A program made the translations under genes and the position numbers. From Noviherbaspirillum massiliense JC206 (GTDB taxonomy: Bacteria; Pseudomonadota; Gammaproteobacteria; Burkholderiales; Burkholderiaceae_D): a DNA stretch of 64,000 bases. Positions 42,549-51,669 of the stretch are shown one piece after another. Location of the stretch: positions 498,674-562,673 of the forward strand of contig NZ_HE978635.1 in the NCBI RefSeq assembly GCF_000312045.1. The letters are read 5' to 3'. The notes beneath the pieces were generated by a model. That model saw only the letters and a program-made list of their open reading frames with translations, was not told the origin of the DNA and did not search any database. How positions within the stretch are numbered: the first letter of the stretch is position 1; each line of letters starts with the position of its first letter.

Positions 42549-43976
42549 ATGAATGCATTTGCGATGCCGAAACCCGCGTTTGACGATCGACTGGAGCTTG
42601 CGTTCGCATCCATGCGCGCGGCCCACGGCAAGGACCTGACGCCGGGCTGGGAAGTCAGGGCCGGCCGGCTGCGCCGCCTGCGCTCGATGGTGCTGGCGCA
42701 CCGCATGGAAATCGCTGCGGCCGTCAGCCGCGATTTCTCCCACCGGCCGCAGGAGGAGACCGAACTGCTCGAAGTCTTCCCATCCCTGCAAGCCATCGAC
42801 GATGCGCTTCGCCACGGCCGGAAATGGATGAAGCCGCGCCGGCGCCGTACCGGACTGTGGTTCAAGCCCGCGCGCTCCATGCTCATTCCCCAGCCGCTCG
42901 GCGTGGTCGGCATCATCGTTCCCTGGAACTATCCGCTGTACCTCGCCGTCGGGCCGCTCTCAGCCGCGCTTGCCGCCGGCAACCGGGCCATGCTCAAGCT
43001 GTCCGAATTCACGCCGGAATTCGCAGCACTGTTCGAACGACTGATCGCCCGGCACTTCGACCCGGCCGAGATCAAGGTGATCAACGGCGACGCCTCCGTG
43101 GCAAGCGCCTTCAGCGCACTGCCGTTCGATCACCTGCTGTTCACGGGTTCGACCCGCATCGGGCGGGAAGTCATGCGTACCGCAAGCCAGAACCTGACAC
43201 CGGTCACGCTGGAACTCGGCGGCAAATCGCCGGCCATCATCGGGCCGGAAGCCGACTTCGAAAACGCCGTGACCTGCATCCTGCGCGGCAAGCTGTTCAA
43301 TGCCGGCCAGACCTGCATTGCGCCGGACTACGTGCTGCTGCCGGAAGGCTCGGAAGAACGCTTCATCCGCACCGCGCGCGAGGTCTTCGCCAAACTCTAT
43401 CCTGCCGAGCGGCAGTACAGGGATTACGCCAGCATCATCACCGAGCGGCACCGCGAGCGCCTGCTGTCCCTGGTCGATGAAGCCAAGCGCATGGGCGCGG
43501 CCGCGCATCCGCTTGCGGATGAAACCGCGCCCAAGACGGGCCGCCAGATGATGCCCGTGCTGGTCACCGGCGCGAGCGAGCAGGCGAAGCTGATGCAGGA
43601 AGAAATCTTCGGACCGGTTCTGCCGCTGAAGACTTACCGCTCGATCGAGGAAGCCATGGCTTACGTCAATGCCCATCCGCATCCGCTCGCGCTCTATGTC
43701 TTCGAAAGGAATGACAAGAGCATCGAGCGCGTGCTGGCGCAGACGAACGCAGGCGGCGTGACGGTGAACGACACGCTGCTGCATATCGCCCAGGATGAGC
43801 TGCCCTTTGGCGGCGTCGGCGAAAGCGGCATGGGTGCCTATCACGGCGAGCACGGATTCAACACCTTCACCAAACTCAAGCCGGTCGTCTATCAGTCGCG
43901 CCTGAACGGCATGTGGCTGGTGCAGCCGCCGTACGGCAGCCGCTTCAGGAAGATGATGAGCATCATGATCCGGTAA
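42549..43976 (+). CDS. calB: Coniferyl aldehyde dehydrogenase-like aldehyde dehydrogenase
   Basis: A 475-residue NAD(P)+ aldehyde dehydrogenase. The cofactor-fold segment is VPWNYPLYLAVGPLSAALAAGN (~125), the general-base glutamate is in LELGGKSP (~220) and the catalytic cysteine is in NAGQTCIAPDYV (~256). The GQTCIAPDY form and the short hydrophobic C-terminus are those of coniferyl-aldehyde and related fatty/aryl aldehyde dehydrogenases. GAGGGG precedes the ATG. It heads a three-gene operon with a Tat-exported small protein and a GMC oxidoreductase, which together would oxidise an alcohol to the acid. The natural substrate is uncertain. Confidence 0.8.
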   Translation: MNAFAMPKPAFDDRLELAFASMRAAHGKDLTPGWEVRAGRLRRLRSMVLAHRMEIAAAVSRDFSHRPQEETELLEVFPSLQAIDDALRHGRKWMKPRRRRTGLWFKPARSMLIPQPLGVVGIIVPWNYPLYLAVGPLSAALAAGNRAMLKLSEFTPEFAALFERLIARHFDPAEIKVINGDASVASAFSALPFDHLLFTGSTRIGREVMRTASQNLTPVTLELGGKSPAIIGPEADFENAVTCILRGKLFNAGQTCIAPDYVLLPEGSEERFIRTAREVFAKLYPAERQYRDYASIITERHRERLLSLVDEAKRMGAAAHPLADETAPKTGRQMMPVLVTGASEQAKLMQEEIFGPVLPLKTYRSIEEAMAYVNAHPHPLALYVFERNDKSIERVLAQTNAGGVTVNDTLLHIAQDELPFGGVGESGMGAYHGEHGFNTFTKLKPVVYQSRLNGMWLVQPPYGSRFRKMMSIMIR

Positions 43977-44053
43977 GGCTTGCGGCATATGAGCGCCATG
44001 CCGCGACGCACTGCCGCGGCGGCGGGGTCGATTAGAACAATATTGGGAGACAT

Positions 44054-44572
44054 ATGGCAAACACGCTTTCTCGCCGCAGCTTCCTGAAAGCCGGCATCGT
44101 CGGCGCGCTCGCGCTGGCAACGGCGGGCGGCATCTACCGCATGACGCGGCAACCTGCGACGCTGACGCCTTACACCCTCGATGGCGATGCCCGTACCGCG
44201 CTCGGCGCCATCGCATCCGTCATGCTCGACGGCGCGCTGCGTCCGGGCACGAGCGACATCCAGGCCGCGGTGCAGCGCACGCAGGATGCCATCCACGGCT
44301 TGCCGTTGAATATCCAGAAGGAAGTGCAGGATCTGTTCGCATTGCTCACGCTCGGTCCCACCCGCCGCTTCCTGGTCGGCCTGCCGGACGACTGGGCGCA
44401 GGCGAAGCGGGAGGACATCGCCGCCTTCCTGCAGAACTGGCGCACGCATCGCCTGCAGCTGCTGCAGGCGGCCTACCAGGCCCTGCATGAACTGGTGGCA
44501 GGCCCCTGGTATGCGGATGAATCGACTTGGGCATCCATCGGTTATCCCGGCCCGATCAAGGAACTGAGCTGA
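44054..44572 (+). CDS. Tat-exported small subunit-like protein
   Basis: A 172-residue protein with a twin-arginine leader (SRRSFLKAG followed by a hydrophobic stretch ALALATAGGI). The rest is helical. It resembles the small gamma-type subunits exported with FAD oxidoreductases (gluconate-2-dehydrogenase subunit 3-like). GGGAG precedes the ATG. It lies 8 bases before the GMC gene, so the pair is probably co-translated and the two proteins may pair, with the Tat signal carrying both across the membrane. The GMC protein itself has no signal peptide. Confidence 0.72.
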   Translation: MANTLSRRSFLKAGIVGALALATAGGIYRMTRQPATLTPYTLDGDARTALGAIASVMLDGALRPGTSDIQAAVQRTQDAIHGLPLNIQKEVQDLFALLTLGPTRRFLVGLPDDWAQAKREDIAAFLQNWRTHRLQLLQAAYQALHELVAGPWYADESTWASIGYPGPIKELS

Positions 44573-44580
44573 GGCAGATC

Positions 44581-46227
44581 ATGACGACAAAAAATTCGAA
44601 CAGCCCCATACCCGATCCGATCCAGGAAGGCCTTGCCTCCGGCTGGAAAGTCATCGATGCCTCGACCCTGAGCGACAACCGTGATGTCGAGGCCGACGTT
44701 GCCGTCATCGGCACCGGCGCCGGAGGCGGCGTGACCGCCGAAATGCTGGCGCTGGCCGGCCTGAAGGTCGTGATGATCGAGGAAGGGCCCCTGAAGTCAT
44801 CGAAGGATTTCAAGATGCGCGAAGCGCAGGCCTATCCGGCGCTGTACCAGGAATCCGCCGCGCGCAAGACCAAGGACAAGGCCATCAACATCATGCAGGG
44901 GCGCAGCGTGGGCGGCTCGACCACGGTCAACTGGACCTCGAGCTTTCGCACACCGGAAGATACCCTGAACTACTGGGGCAGGAACTTCGGCCTGAAGGAC
45001 TATTCGCCGCAGACGCTGGCGCCGTGGTTCGCGATGATGGAGCGGCGGCTGAACGTCGGCCCGTGGGCAGTGCCGCCGAATGAAAACAATGACCTGCTGC
45101 GGCGCGGCGCGGCGAAGCTTGGCATCCCGACCGCAGTGATCCCGCGCAATGTGGTCGGCTGCTGGAACCTCGGCTATTGCGGCATGGGCTGTCCCACCAA
45201 TGCGAAGCAATCCATGCTGGTGACGACCATTCCGTCGGCGCTCTCGCATGGCGCCATGCTGTTTACCCGCGCGCGTGCCGAGAAGCTCAACTTCAAGGGC
45301 GACCGGGTCGAGAGCCTGTCCTGCCTGGCGCTGGATGACAGCGGTCTGAAGCCCTCCGGCAAGACCGTCACCGTGCGCGCCCGGCATTACGTGGTCGCCG
45401 GCGGCGCGATCAATTCGCCGGGCTTGCTGCTGCGCTCGAAAGCGCCCGATCCGCAAGGATTGCTTGGCAAGCGTACCTTCCTGCATCCGGTCGTGATCTC
45501 ATCGGGGCTGTTCGAGCAGCAGGTGAACGGTTATGCCGGCGCGCCTCAATCCATTTATTCCGATCACTTCCTGCACACCCAGCCGGTCGACGGCCCGATC
45601 GGCTACAAGCTCGAAGTGCCGCCCCTGCATCCCTTGCTGTTCGCTTCCACCATGGTCGGCTTCGGCACGCGCCATACCGAGATGATGCAGCAGTTTGCCC
45701 ACACGCATACTCTCATCGCATTGCTGCGCGACGGCTTCCATCCAGAATCGGTTGGCGGTACAGTGCAGTTGCGCGACGATGGTTCGCCCGTGCTCGATTA
45801 TCCGATCACGGACTATATCTGGGACGGGGCGAAGCGCGCCCTGCTGTCGATGGCAGAGATCCAGTTCGCCTCCGGTGCCAAGAGCGTCTATCCGGTCCAT
45901 GAATTGTCCGAAGGTTACACCAGCTGGAACGCCGCCAAGAAAGCAATCGAGGAATTCCCGTACAAGCCTTTCCTGGCGCACGTGGTGTCGGCCCACGTCA
46001 TGGGCGGCTGCACCATGTCGGACGACGTGAAGCAGGGCGTGGTGTCGTCCAGCGGGCGCTATCACGGCGTCGCCAACCTGTCGGTGCATGACGGCTCGCT
46101 GTTCCCGACCTCGATCGGCGCCAACCCGCAACTGTCGATCTATGGCATGACAGCGCGGCTTGCGAGCGGGCTCGCACAGCAGCTGACGGGCAAGCCGGCG
46201 CCGGTATTGCAGCGCAGCGCGGCTTGA
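44581..46227 (+). CDS. GMC family FAD oxidoreductase (alcohol dehydrogenase/oxidase type)
   Basis: A 548-residue GMC protein. The FAD fold is VAVIGTGAGGGVTAEMLA (~40). GRSVGGSTTVNWTSSFRTPE lies near 105, and the family signature VVAGGAINSPGLLLRS near 275. The active-site pair is His in AHVMGGCTM (~475) and Asn in GANPQLSIYG (~514). GYCGMGCPTNAKQSM is the long-chain-alcohol-oxidase-like cysteine cluster. GAGG precedes the ATG. The expected reaction is oxidation of an alcohol to the aldehyde that the operon's dehydrogenase takes to the acid. Export would depend on the Tat partner. Substrate unknown. Confidence 0.83.
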   Translation: MTTKNSNSPIPDPIQEGLASGWKVIDASTLSDNRDVEADVAVIGTGAGGGVTAEMLALAGLKVVMIEEGPLKSSKDFKMREAQAYPALYQESAARKTKDKAINIMQGRSVGGSTTVNWTSSFRTPEDTLNYWGRNFGLKDYSPQTLAPWFAMMERRLNVGPWAVPPNENNDLLRRGAAKLGIPTAVIPRNVVGCWNLGYCGMGCPTNAKQSMLVTTIPSALSHGAMLFTRARAEKLNFKGDRVESLSCLALDDSGLKPSGKTVTVRARHYVVAGGAINSPGLLLRSKAPDPQGLLGKRTFLHPVVISSGLFEQQVNGYAGAPQSIYSDHFLHTQPVDGPIGYKLEVPPLHPLLFASTMVGFGTRHTEMMQQFAHTHTLIALLRDGFHPESVGGTVQLRDDGSPVLDYPITDYIWDGAKRALLSMAEIQFASGAKSVYPVHELSEGYTSWNAAKKAIEEFPYKPFLAHVVSAHVMGGCTMSDDVKQGVVSSSGRYHGVANLSVHDGSLFPTSIGANPQLSIYGMTARLASGLAQQLTGKPAPVLQRSAA

Positions 46228-46235
46228 CGAGGCGT

Positions 46236-46261
46236 TCCTGCCGCGCGCAATGCCGGCAGGA
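46236..46261 (+). terminator. Hairpin after the GMC gene
   Basis: Perfect eight-base stem (TCCTGCCG/CGGCAGGA) with a 10-base loop, nine bases after the stop. No T-run follows. Confidence 0.35.
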
Positions 46262-46350
46262 CCGTCAGGTCAGGTCTCTTCCTGCGTGTGAGCCAGGGAC
46301 GCAGCGGGTACAATGACGGCCTCCCATCGCACTTAAAGAATGCCGCAAGA

Positions 46351-47004
46351 ATGGAATTGAAGGAAAAGGGCAAGGCTGGCACCCGTCGCCCGCCTCGCAG
46401 CACCAAGCCGAACGGGAAACCGGACGCGCAAAGCGACAAAAAGCGCGAGCTCGCCCTGCATATGCTGTCAGCGCTTGCCGACCTCGGGTTTGCACAGCTG
46501 AACCTGCGCGAAGTGGCGGCGCGCTCGGGCGCGTCCCTCGGCAGCATCCACTATTACTTCAAGGACAAGAACGACCTCCTGATCTACGGCTTACAGCTGT
46601 ACAAGGACGGTTTCATCGGTTCGCTGGACACGCTCATCGATTCGGCCGCCACCCTCGATGGCCTGGCCGCCATGGGCACGGATGCGATCGCCAATGTGAT
46701 CGAGGACGACGGCCACCTCCACCGGCTCTGGTTCGACGTGCGCACGCAGGCGCTGTTCGATCCGGCATTCCGCCCCATCGTGAAGGAGATCGAAGGCCGG
46801 CTGATCGGGGTGGCGGAACGATTCCTGGCACGGGTACGCGCGCTGGGCGCGAAAAAGTCGCCCTCCGATGCCCTGAGCCTGTACCTGACGATCGATGCCC
46901 TGGTGCGCTACTTCCTCCAGCAGCATCTGGCCGGCGATACGCAAGCCATCGGCGAGCTGCGGCGCCAGCTGATCGAGATTTTCCATCGCCTGGTCAAGGC
47001 CTAG
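46351..47004 (+). CDS. TetR family transcriptional regulator
   Basis: A 217-residue repressor-type protein. After a basic, low-complexity tail (to ~30), the DNA-binding domain has LADLGFAQLNLREVAARSGASLGSIHYYFKDKNDLL, the TetR helix-turn-helix. The C-terminal ~130 residues form the ligand domain. An alternative GTG start at 46288 would add 21 residues. It stands between the GMC operon and the acyl-CoA operon, same strand as both, so either could be its target. An acyl-CoA or fatty-acid ligand is a reasonable guess. Confidence 0.8.
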   Translation: MELKEKGKAGTRRPPRSTKPNGKPDAQSDKKRELALHMLSALADLGFAQLNLREVAARSGASLGSIHYYFKDKNDLLIYGLQLYKDGFIGSLDTLIDSAATLDGLAAMGTDAIANVIEDDGHLHRLWFDVRTQALFDPAFRPIVKEIEGRLIGVAERFLARVRALGAKKSPSDALSLYLTIDALVRYFLQQHLAGDTQAIGELRRQLIEIFHRLVKA

Positions 47005-47114
47005 CCCCGTCCTTAAGGTCATAAACTGGATTTATGGCCGGCATCAAAAACGATCAATTCACCACGGCTGTCCGGTTTGGCTAGACTTGGCTGTCTTTCA
47101 CTCCGGAGCAGGCC

Positions 47115-48350
47115 ATGGACTTCGAACCAAGCGCGAAATCGGCGGAATACCTGAAGCGGGTAAAAACCTTCATCCAGGACGAAATCACGCCGGTCGAGGC
47201 GGACTTCTGGGCCGGCATCCGCGCTGCCAACAATGGCTCGGACTGGAAGCGCTGGAGCGTCCCGCCCATGCTGGAAACCCTGAAGGCCAAGGCGAAGGCT
47301 GCCGGCCTGTGGAACCTGTTCCTGCCCGATGAAAAGCTGGGCGCGGGCCTGAGCACGCTCGACTATGCGCCGATTGCGGAGGAGACCGGGCGCAGCCTGC
47401 TGGCGCCGACCGTCTTCAACTGCAATGCGCCGGACAGCGGCAACATGGAAGTGCTCTGGAAATACGGCTCGGACGAGCAGAAGGCGCAATGGCTGACGCC
47501 GCTCCTGAACGGTGAAATCCGCTCCGCCTTCTGCATGACGGAGCCGGATGTCGCTTCGTCCGATGCCACCAACATGCGGGCCACCGCCGTGGTCGAGAAT
47601 GACCAGATCATCCTCAGCGGCAAGAAATGGTGGTCGAGCGGCATCGGCGACCCGCACACGAAAATCCTCATCGTCATGGCGCACACGCCCGATTTTTCCA
47701 AGGGCCCGCACCAGCAGCATTCGATGGTGCTGGTGCCGATCGACACGCCTGGCGTGACTATCACCCGCATGCTGCCGGTGTTTGGCGCCTACGACGAACC
47801 GCATGGCCATGGCGAAGTGCATTTCAAGAATGTGCGCCTGCCGCTGTCGAACTTCATTGCCGGCGCGGGACGTGGTTTCGAAATTGCCCAGGGCCGGCTC
47901 GGTCCCGGGCGCATCCATCATGCGATGCGCTGCATCGGCGCCGCTGAAGCCGCCTTGGACCTGATGGTCCACCGCGGCATGAAGCGGGTCGCCTTCGGCA
48001 AGCCGGTCATGATGCTGGACGGGAACCGGGAGCGGCTCGCTGAAGCACGCATGGCGATCGACCAGGCGCGGCTGCTGACGCTGTATGCCGCGTGGAAGAT
48101 CGACAAGGTGGGCGCGAAGGCGGCGATGACCGAGATTTCCGCGATCAAGGTGGTTGCGCCGAATGTACTGCAGCGCGTTACCGACATGGCGATCCAGATC
48201 CATGGCGGCGCCGGCGTGTCCGACGATACGCCCTTGCCGGCCTTCTTCATCCAGGGCCGCTCAATCCGTATCGCCGACGGGCCGGACGAGGTGCACAAGG
48301 CGGTGATCGCCAAGATCGAGCTTGAAAAGCGCGGGTACAAGAAGCGCTGA
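47115..48350 (+). CDS. Acyl-CoA dehydrogenase, ACAD10/11-like
   Basis: A 411-residue ACAD. FCMTEPDVASSDATNMRATA (~140) and KWWSSGIGDPHTKI are the flavin and substrate segments; HGGAGVSDDTPL (~355) and RIADGPDEVHK (~385) are C-terminal marks. The RIADGPDEV form places Asp where most ACADs have Glu. Human ACAD10/11 and their bacterial relatives share this subgroup, in which an APH-like kinase domain is fused to, or encoded beside, the ACAD; here it is the next gene. Together they may act on 4-hydroxyacyl-CoA by phosphorylation and elimination. It is the first gene of a five-gene operon. Confidence 0.85.
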   Translation: MDFEPSAKSAEYLKRVKTFIQDEITPVEADFWAGIRAANNGSDWKRWSVPPMLETLKAKAKAAGLWNLFLPDEKLGAGLSTLDYAPIAEETGRSLLAPTVFNCNAPDSGNMEVLWKYGSDEQKAQWLTPLLNGEIRSAFCMTEPDVASSDATNMRATAVVENDQIILSGKKWWSSGIGDPHTKILIVMAHTPDFSKGPHQQHSMVLVPIDTPGVTITRMLPVFGAYDEPHGHGEVHFKNVRLPLSNFIAGAGRGFEIAQGRLGPGRIHHAMRCIGAAEAALDLMVHRGMKRVAFGKPVMMLDGNRERLAEARMAIDQARLLTLYAAWKIDKVGAKAAMTEISAIKVVAPNVLQRVTDMAIQIHGGAGVSDDTPLPAFFIQGRSIRIADGPDEVHKAVIAKIELEKRGYKKR

Positions 48351-48380
48351 GCGGCGCGACATTTTTGTGATCGAAGAACG

Positions 48381-49454
48381 ATGAATAAAACCAGCTTGAT
48401 TGATCAGGCCAGGGCGGTGCGCCAGGGCGAAGAACTCGATGCGCGGGCCGTGACGGAATGGCTGCGCTCGACCGGAGTGGAACTGATCGGGGAACCGCAG
48501 GTAACGCAATTCTCGGGCGGCGCCTCGAACTGGACCTACCGCCTCAAGTATGACAACCGTGACCTGATCCTGCGGCGCCCGCCGATGGGGACCAAGGCCA
48601 AGTCGGCGCACGACATGGTGCGCGAGTACAAGGTTCAGCATGCGATCAAGCCGGTCTATCCGGTGGTGCCGGCCATGGTCGGGCTGTGCATCGATCATGC
48701 CGTGATCGGCGACGATTTTTACGTGATGGACCGCATCGAAGGCATCATTCCACGGCGCCACCTGCCGCGCGGGCTGGAGATGACGGAAGCGGACGTGCGC
48801 CGGCTGTGCCTGAATGTGCTCGACAAGCTGGTCGAACTGCACCAGGTCGATTACCGTGCGGCCGGGTTGCAGGATCTCGGCAAGGGTGCGGGCTACGCAC
48901 GCCGCCAGGTCGAAGGCCGGTCGGCCCGCTACCTGAAGGCGAAGACCTGGAACGTCTCGGATTTCAGCTATGTCCGCAACTGGCTGCAGGAGCGCATCCC
49001 GGAAGATGTGAAGACCTGCCTGATCCACAACGACTGGCGCTTCGATAACGTGGTGCTGGCCCCGGACGATCCCACGCGCGTCATCGGTGTGCTCGACTGG
49101 GAAATGGCGACGCTCGGCGATCCGCTGATGGAACTGGGAAGCATGCTGGCATACTGGGTCGAGGCAGGCGACGGCTTCCTGATGAAATCCACGCAGCGCC
49201 AGCCCACCACCCTGAAAGGCATGCTCAGCCGCAGGCAGGTGGTCGACTATTACCGGGAACGCAGCGGCCTGAAGGCGGACAACTGGATCTTTTACGAAGT
49301 GTTCGGCTTGTTCCGCCTCGCCGTCATCGCGCAGCAGATCTACTATCGCTACCACCACAAGCAGACCGCCAATCCCGCCTTCAAGCACTACTGGGTGATG
49401 GTCAACTACTGTGCCTGGCGCTGCCGCCAGCTGATCAGGCAGCACGGCCGCTGA
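48381..49454 (+). CDS. APH-family phosphotransferase (ACAD10/11 kinase-domain-like)
   Basis: A 357-residue aminoglycoside-phosphotransferase-fold protein. QFSGGASNWTYRLKYDNRDLILRR (~47) is the nucleotide-binding N-lobe with the catalytic Lys region replaced by RR. The catalytic loop is LIHNDWRFDNVV (~215), and VLDWEMATLGDPLMELG (~238) is the metal-binding DxE-type motif. Such proteins sit in bacteria beside ACADs and, in mammals, in the same chain as ACAD10/11. The likely role is phosphorylation of a hydroxyacyl-CoA. It lies 30 bases after the ACAD gene. Antibiotic resistance is an unlikely alternative. Confidence 0.83.
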   Translation: MNKTSLIDQARAVRQGEELDARAVTEWLRSTGVELIGEPQVTQFSGGASNWTYRLKYDNRDLILRRPPMGTKAKSAHDMVREYKVQHAIKPVYPVVPAMVGLCIDHAVIGDDFYVMDRIEGIIPRRHLPRGLEMTEADVRRLCLNVLDKLVELHQVDYRAAGLQDLGKGAGYARRQVEGRSARYLKAKTWNVSDFSYVRNWLQERIPEDVKTCLIHNDWRFDNVVLAPDDPTRVIGVLDWEMATLGDPLMELGSMLAYWVEAGDGFLMKSTQRQPTTLKGMLSRRQVVDYYRERSGLKADNWIFYEVFGLFRLAVIAQQIYYRYHHKQTANPAFKHYWVMVNYCAWRCRQLIRQHGR

Positions 49455-49496
49455 ACCGCAGCAGCGGCTGAAACTTTTTAACCTATCGGTAAATAA

Positions 49497-50246
49497 ATGC
49501 TCAGAAAAAATATCCTGATCACCGGCGCAAGCTCCGGTCTCGGCGAGGGAATGGCACGCGAATTCGCGGCGAAGGGACGCAACCTGGCGCTATGCGCAAG
49601 GAGAACCGAGCGCCTGCTCGCCCTCAAGGCGGAACTGGAAGGCAAGCATCCGGGCATCCGGGTGCTGGTCAAGCCGCTCGACGTGAATGATGCGGACGCG
49701 GTATTCAAAACCTTCCGCCAATTCGCTGACGAGCTCGGCAGTCTTGACCGCGTAATCGTGAACGCAGGTGTCGCCACGGGTCGAAGAGTCGGCACCGGGA
49801 ATTTCGAAGCCAATGCCCGGACGGCGCAAACCAACTTCCTCGCCGCACTGGCGCAATGCGAAGCGGCGGTCGAAATCTTCCGCAAGCAGGGGCAGGGTCA
49901 CCTGGTAGCGATCTCTTCGATGAGCGCGCTGCGCGGCTTGCCCAAGCATCTCACCGTCTACGCGGCGACCAAGGCTGGTCTGGCGACGCTGGCTGAAGGC
50001 ATCCGCGCCGAACTGCTTGCCACGCCGATCAAGGTATCGACAATCTACCCCGGCTACATCCGGACCGAACTCAATGCCGGTGCAAAGAAGCTGCCCTTCG
50101 AAGTCGACGCGCGCACCGGCAGCGCGGCACTGGCCAAGGCGATCGAGCGCGAGCCGGCCAAGGCTTACGTGCCGTCCTGGCCATGGATGTTGGTCGGCGG
50201 CCTGCTGCGAGTGATGCCGCTGTCGCTGGTCGCGAAGTTTGCATAA
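49497..50246 (+). CDS. Short-chain dehydrogenase/reductase
   Basis: A 249-residue classical SDR. The cofactor motif is TGASSGLGEGMA (~8), NAG (~86) is the adenine-loop motif, and the catalytic set is Ser in AISSMSAL (~137) with YAATKAG (Tyr/Lys ~150-154). It should use NAD(P) for a keto/hydroxy conversion in the operon's acyl-CoA chain. The C-terminal LVGGLLRVMPLSLVAKFA could be a membrane-contacting helix. No strong ribosome site before the ATG at 49497. Spacing to the previous gene is 42 bases. Confidence 0.8.
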   Translation: MLRKNILITGASSGLGEGMAREFAAKGRNLALCARRTERLLALKAELEGKHPGIRVLVKPLDVNDADAVFKTFRQFADELGSLDRVIVNAGVATGRRVGTGNFEANARTAQTNFLAALAQCEAAVEIFRKQGQGHLVAISSMSALRGLPKHLTVYAATKAGLATLAEGIRAELLATPIKVSTIYPGYIRTELNAGAKKLPFEVDARTGSAALAKAIEREPAKAYVPSWPWMLVGGLLRVMPLSLVAKFA

Positions 50247-50289
50247 CCGAGTTTGCACACGGCACTGCAATTGAATGGGGAATGAATCG

Positions 50290-51129
50290 ATGACTACACG
50301 CATTTTCGTTACCGGAGGTGCTTCCGGGCTGGGCCGCGAAATCGCCCTGCGCTGGGCCCGCACCGGCGCCCGGGTTTGCATCGGCGACCTCAACGACGAG
50401 CGCGGGCAGGGCGTGGCAGCGGAGATCGCGAAGATGGGTGGAAGCGCCCTGTACCGGCGCTGCGATGTCACCAAAACCGAAGACCTGCAAGCCGTGGCCG
50501 ACCTGCTGCAGCGGGAGTGGGGCGGCGTCGACATCGTCGTCAACAATGCGGGCGTGGCGACGGCCGGCGAGCTGAGCGGCGAAACCATCGAGCAATGGCA
50601 ATGGATCCTGAACATCAACTTGCTCGGCGTGGTCCGGGGATGCCAGGTATTCGCGCCGCTGTTCAAGGCGCAGGGATCGGGCCGGTTCGTGAACATCGCT
50701 TCCATGGCAGGCCTGGTCCATCCGCCCGCCATGGGCAGCTACAACGCCAGCAAGGCGGCCGTGGTCGCCTTGTCCGAAACCCTGCACCTCGAACTGGCGC
50801 ACGACGGCATCGGCGTCACCGTGGTCTGCCCCTCGTTCTTCCGCACCAACCTGAACGAATCCCTGCGCAGCAGCGACCCGAACGCTGCTGTCGTGATGGA
50901 AAAGCTGTTCCGCAAGGCGCGCATCACTGCGCCGGAGATTGCCGACCGCATTTTCGACGCCGTCCGCGCCAACCGCTTCCTGGTGCTGCCGCATGCGGAT
51001 GACCGCAAGGCTTATCTGATGAAGTGCTATGCGCCGGTGCGCACCTACCTGAACATCATGGCCAAGATGACGCGCGGCTTCCGCTCGTCGCGTGCCAGGA
51101 CAGCGCGGACAGCCGAGCCGGCCCGCTGA
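50290..51129 (+). CDS. Short-chain dehydrogenase/reductase
   Basis: A 279-residue SDR with a TGGASGLGREIALR cofactor motif (~7), NNAGVAT (~85) and the SMAGLVHPPAMGSYNASKAAV active-site segment (Ser ~138, Tyr/Lys ~151-155). A C-terminal basic tail (RGFRSSRARTARTAEP) follows. GGGGAA lies eight bases before the ATG at 50290; an in-frame ATG at 50275 is less likely. It is a second oxidoreductase of the ACAD/APH operon and could take a hydroxy group to the ketone or the reverse. Substrate unknown. Confidence 0.8.
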   Translation: MTTRIFVTGGASGLGREIALRWARTGARVCIGDLNDERGQGVAAEIAKMGGSALYRRCDVTKTEDLQAVADLLQREWGGVDIVVNNAGVATAGELSGETIEQWQWILNINLLGVVRGCQVFAPLFKAQGSGRFVNIASMAGLVHPPAMGSYNASKAAVVALSETLHLELAHDGIGVTVVCPSFFRTNLNESLRSSDPNAAVVMEKLFRKARITAPEIADRIFDAVRANRFLVLPHADDRKAYLMKCYAPVRTYLNIMAKMTRGFRSSRARTARTAEPAR

Positions 51130-51150
51130 GGCGGGAAGGGCGATCCATCC

Positions 51151-51666
51151 ATGGAAACCGAAATGAACGATTCCGTCCGCCGCAAAAGCCTGCTGGCATC
51201 CATCCAGGCGCGCCTGTCGCCGCTGCCGAGGCCCCTCCAATACCGAATCCTGAGTTTTCTGTTTGGCCGCTTCAGTCCTTACTTCCGGACCAACCGGATG
51301 CGGATTGCCGACATGGCGAAGGATGAAATAACAATCGCCGTGCCCAATCACCGCGCATTGCGCAACCATGTGCGTGGCATTCATGCGGCAGCCATCAATC
51401 TCGCATGCGAATATGCATCGGGACTTCTGCTCGGCCAGTATGCGGATGCCGACAAGGTGGTGGTGGTAAAAACCATGCACCTCGAAATCCACAAGCCGAT
51501 CACCGGTGCTGTCCGGGCAACAGCCAGGCATGACGGCAAGGAACTGGCGGATATGCTGGCGCAGGACAAGGGGAGCGTGCGGATTCCTGTCACGGTGGTC
51601 GACTCAACCGGCGCGACGCCGGTGAGCGGCTACATGGACATCGCGTGGTTCAAGCGGCGCAGATAA
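51151..51666 (+). CDS. DUF4442 hotdog-fold thioesterase-like protein
   Basis: A 171-residue protein of the DUF4442 hotdog group. The RALRNHVRGIHAAAINLACEYASGLL segment (~65-92) is the core helix region with HxxAA, and VKTMHLEIHKPITGAVRATA (~108) is the central strands. Hotdog proteins of this kind hydrolyse or bind acyl-CoA. It is the last gene of the operon, 21 bases after the second SDR, and probably releases or edits its acyl intermediates. The first Met at 51151 or the one at residue 5 could be used. Confidence 0.72.
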   Translation: METEMNDSVRRKSLLASIQARLSPLPRPLQYRILSFLFGRFSPYFRTNRMRIADMAKDEITIAVPNHRALRNHVRGIHAAAINLACEYASGLLLGQYADADKVVVVKTMHLEIHKPITGAVRATARHDGKELADMLAQDKGSVRIPVTVVDSTGATPVSGYMDIAWFKRRR

Positions 51667-51669
51667 GCT

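Noticed and set aside
42960-44216. 418-codon frame antisense to the aldehyde dehydrogenase
   Set aside because: No family resemblance, and it spans a real intergenic region and two genes.
50071-51531. 486-codon frame antisense to two SDR genes and the DUF4442 gene
   Set aside because: Low-complexity composition and no motifs; the sense genes are well supported.
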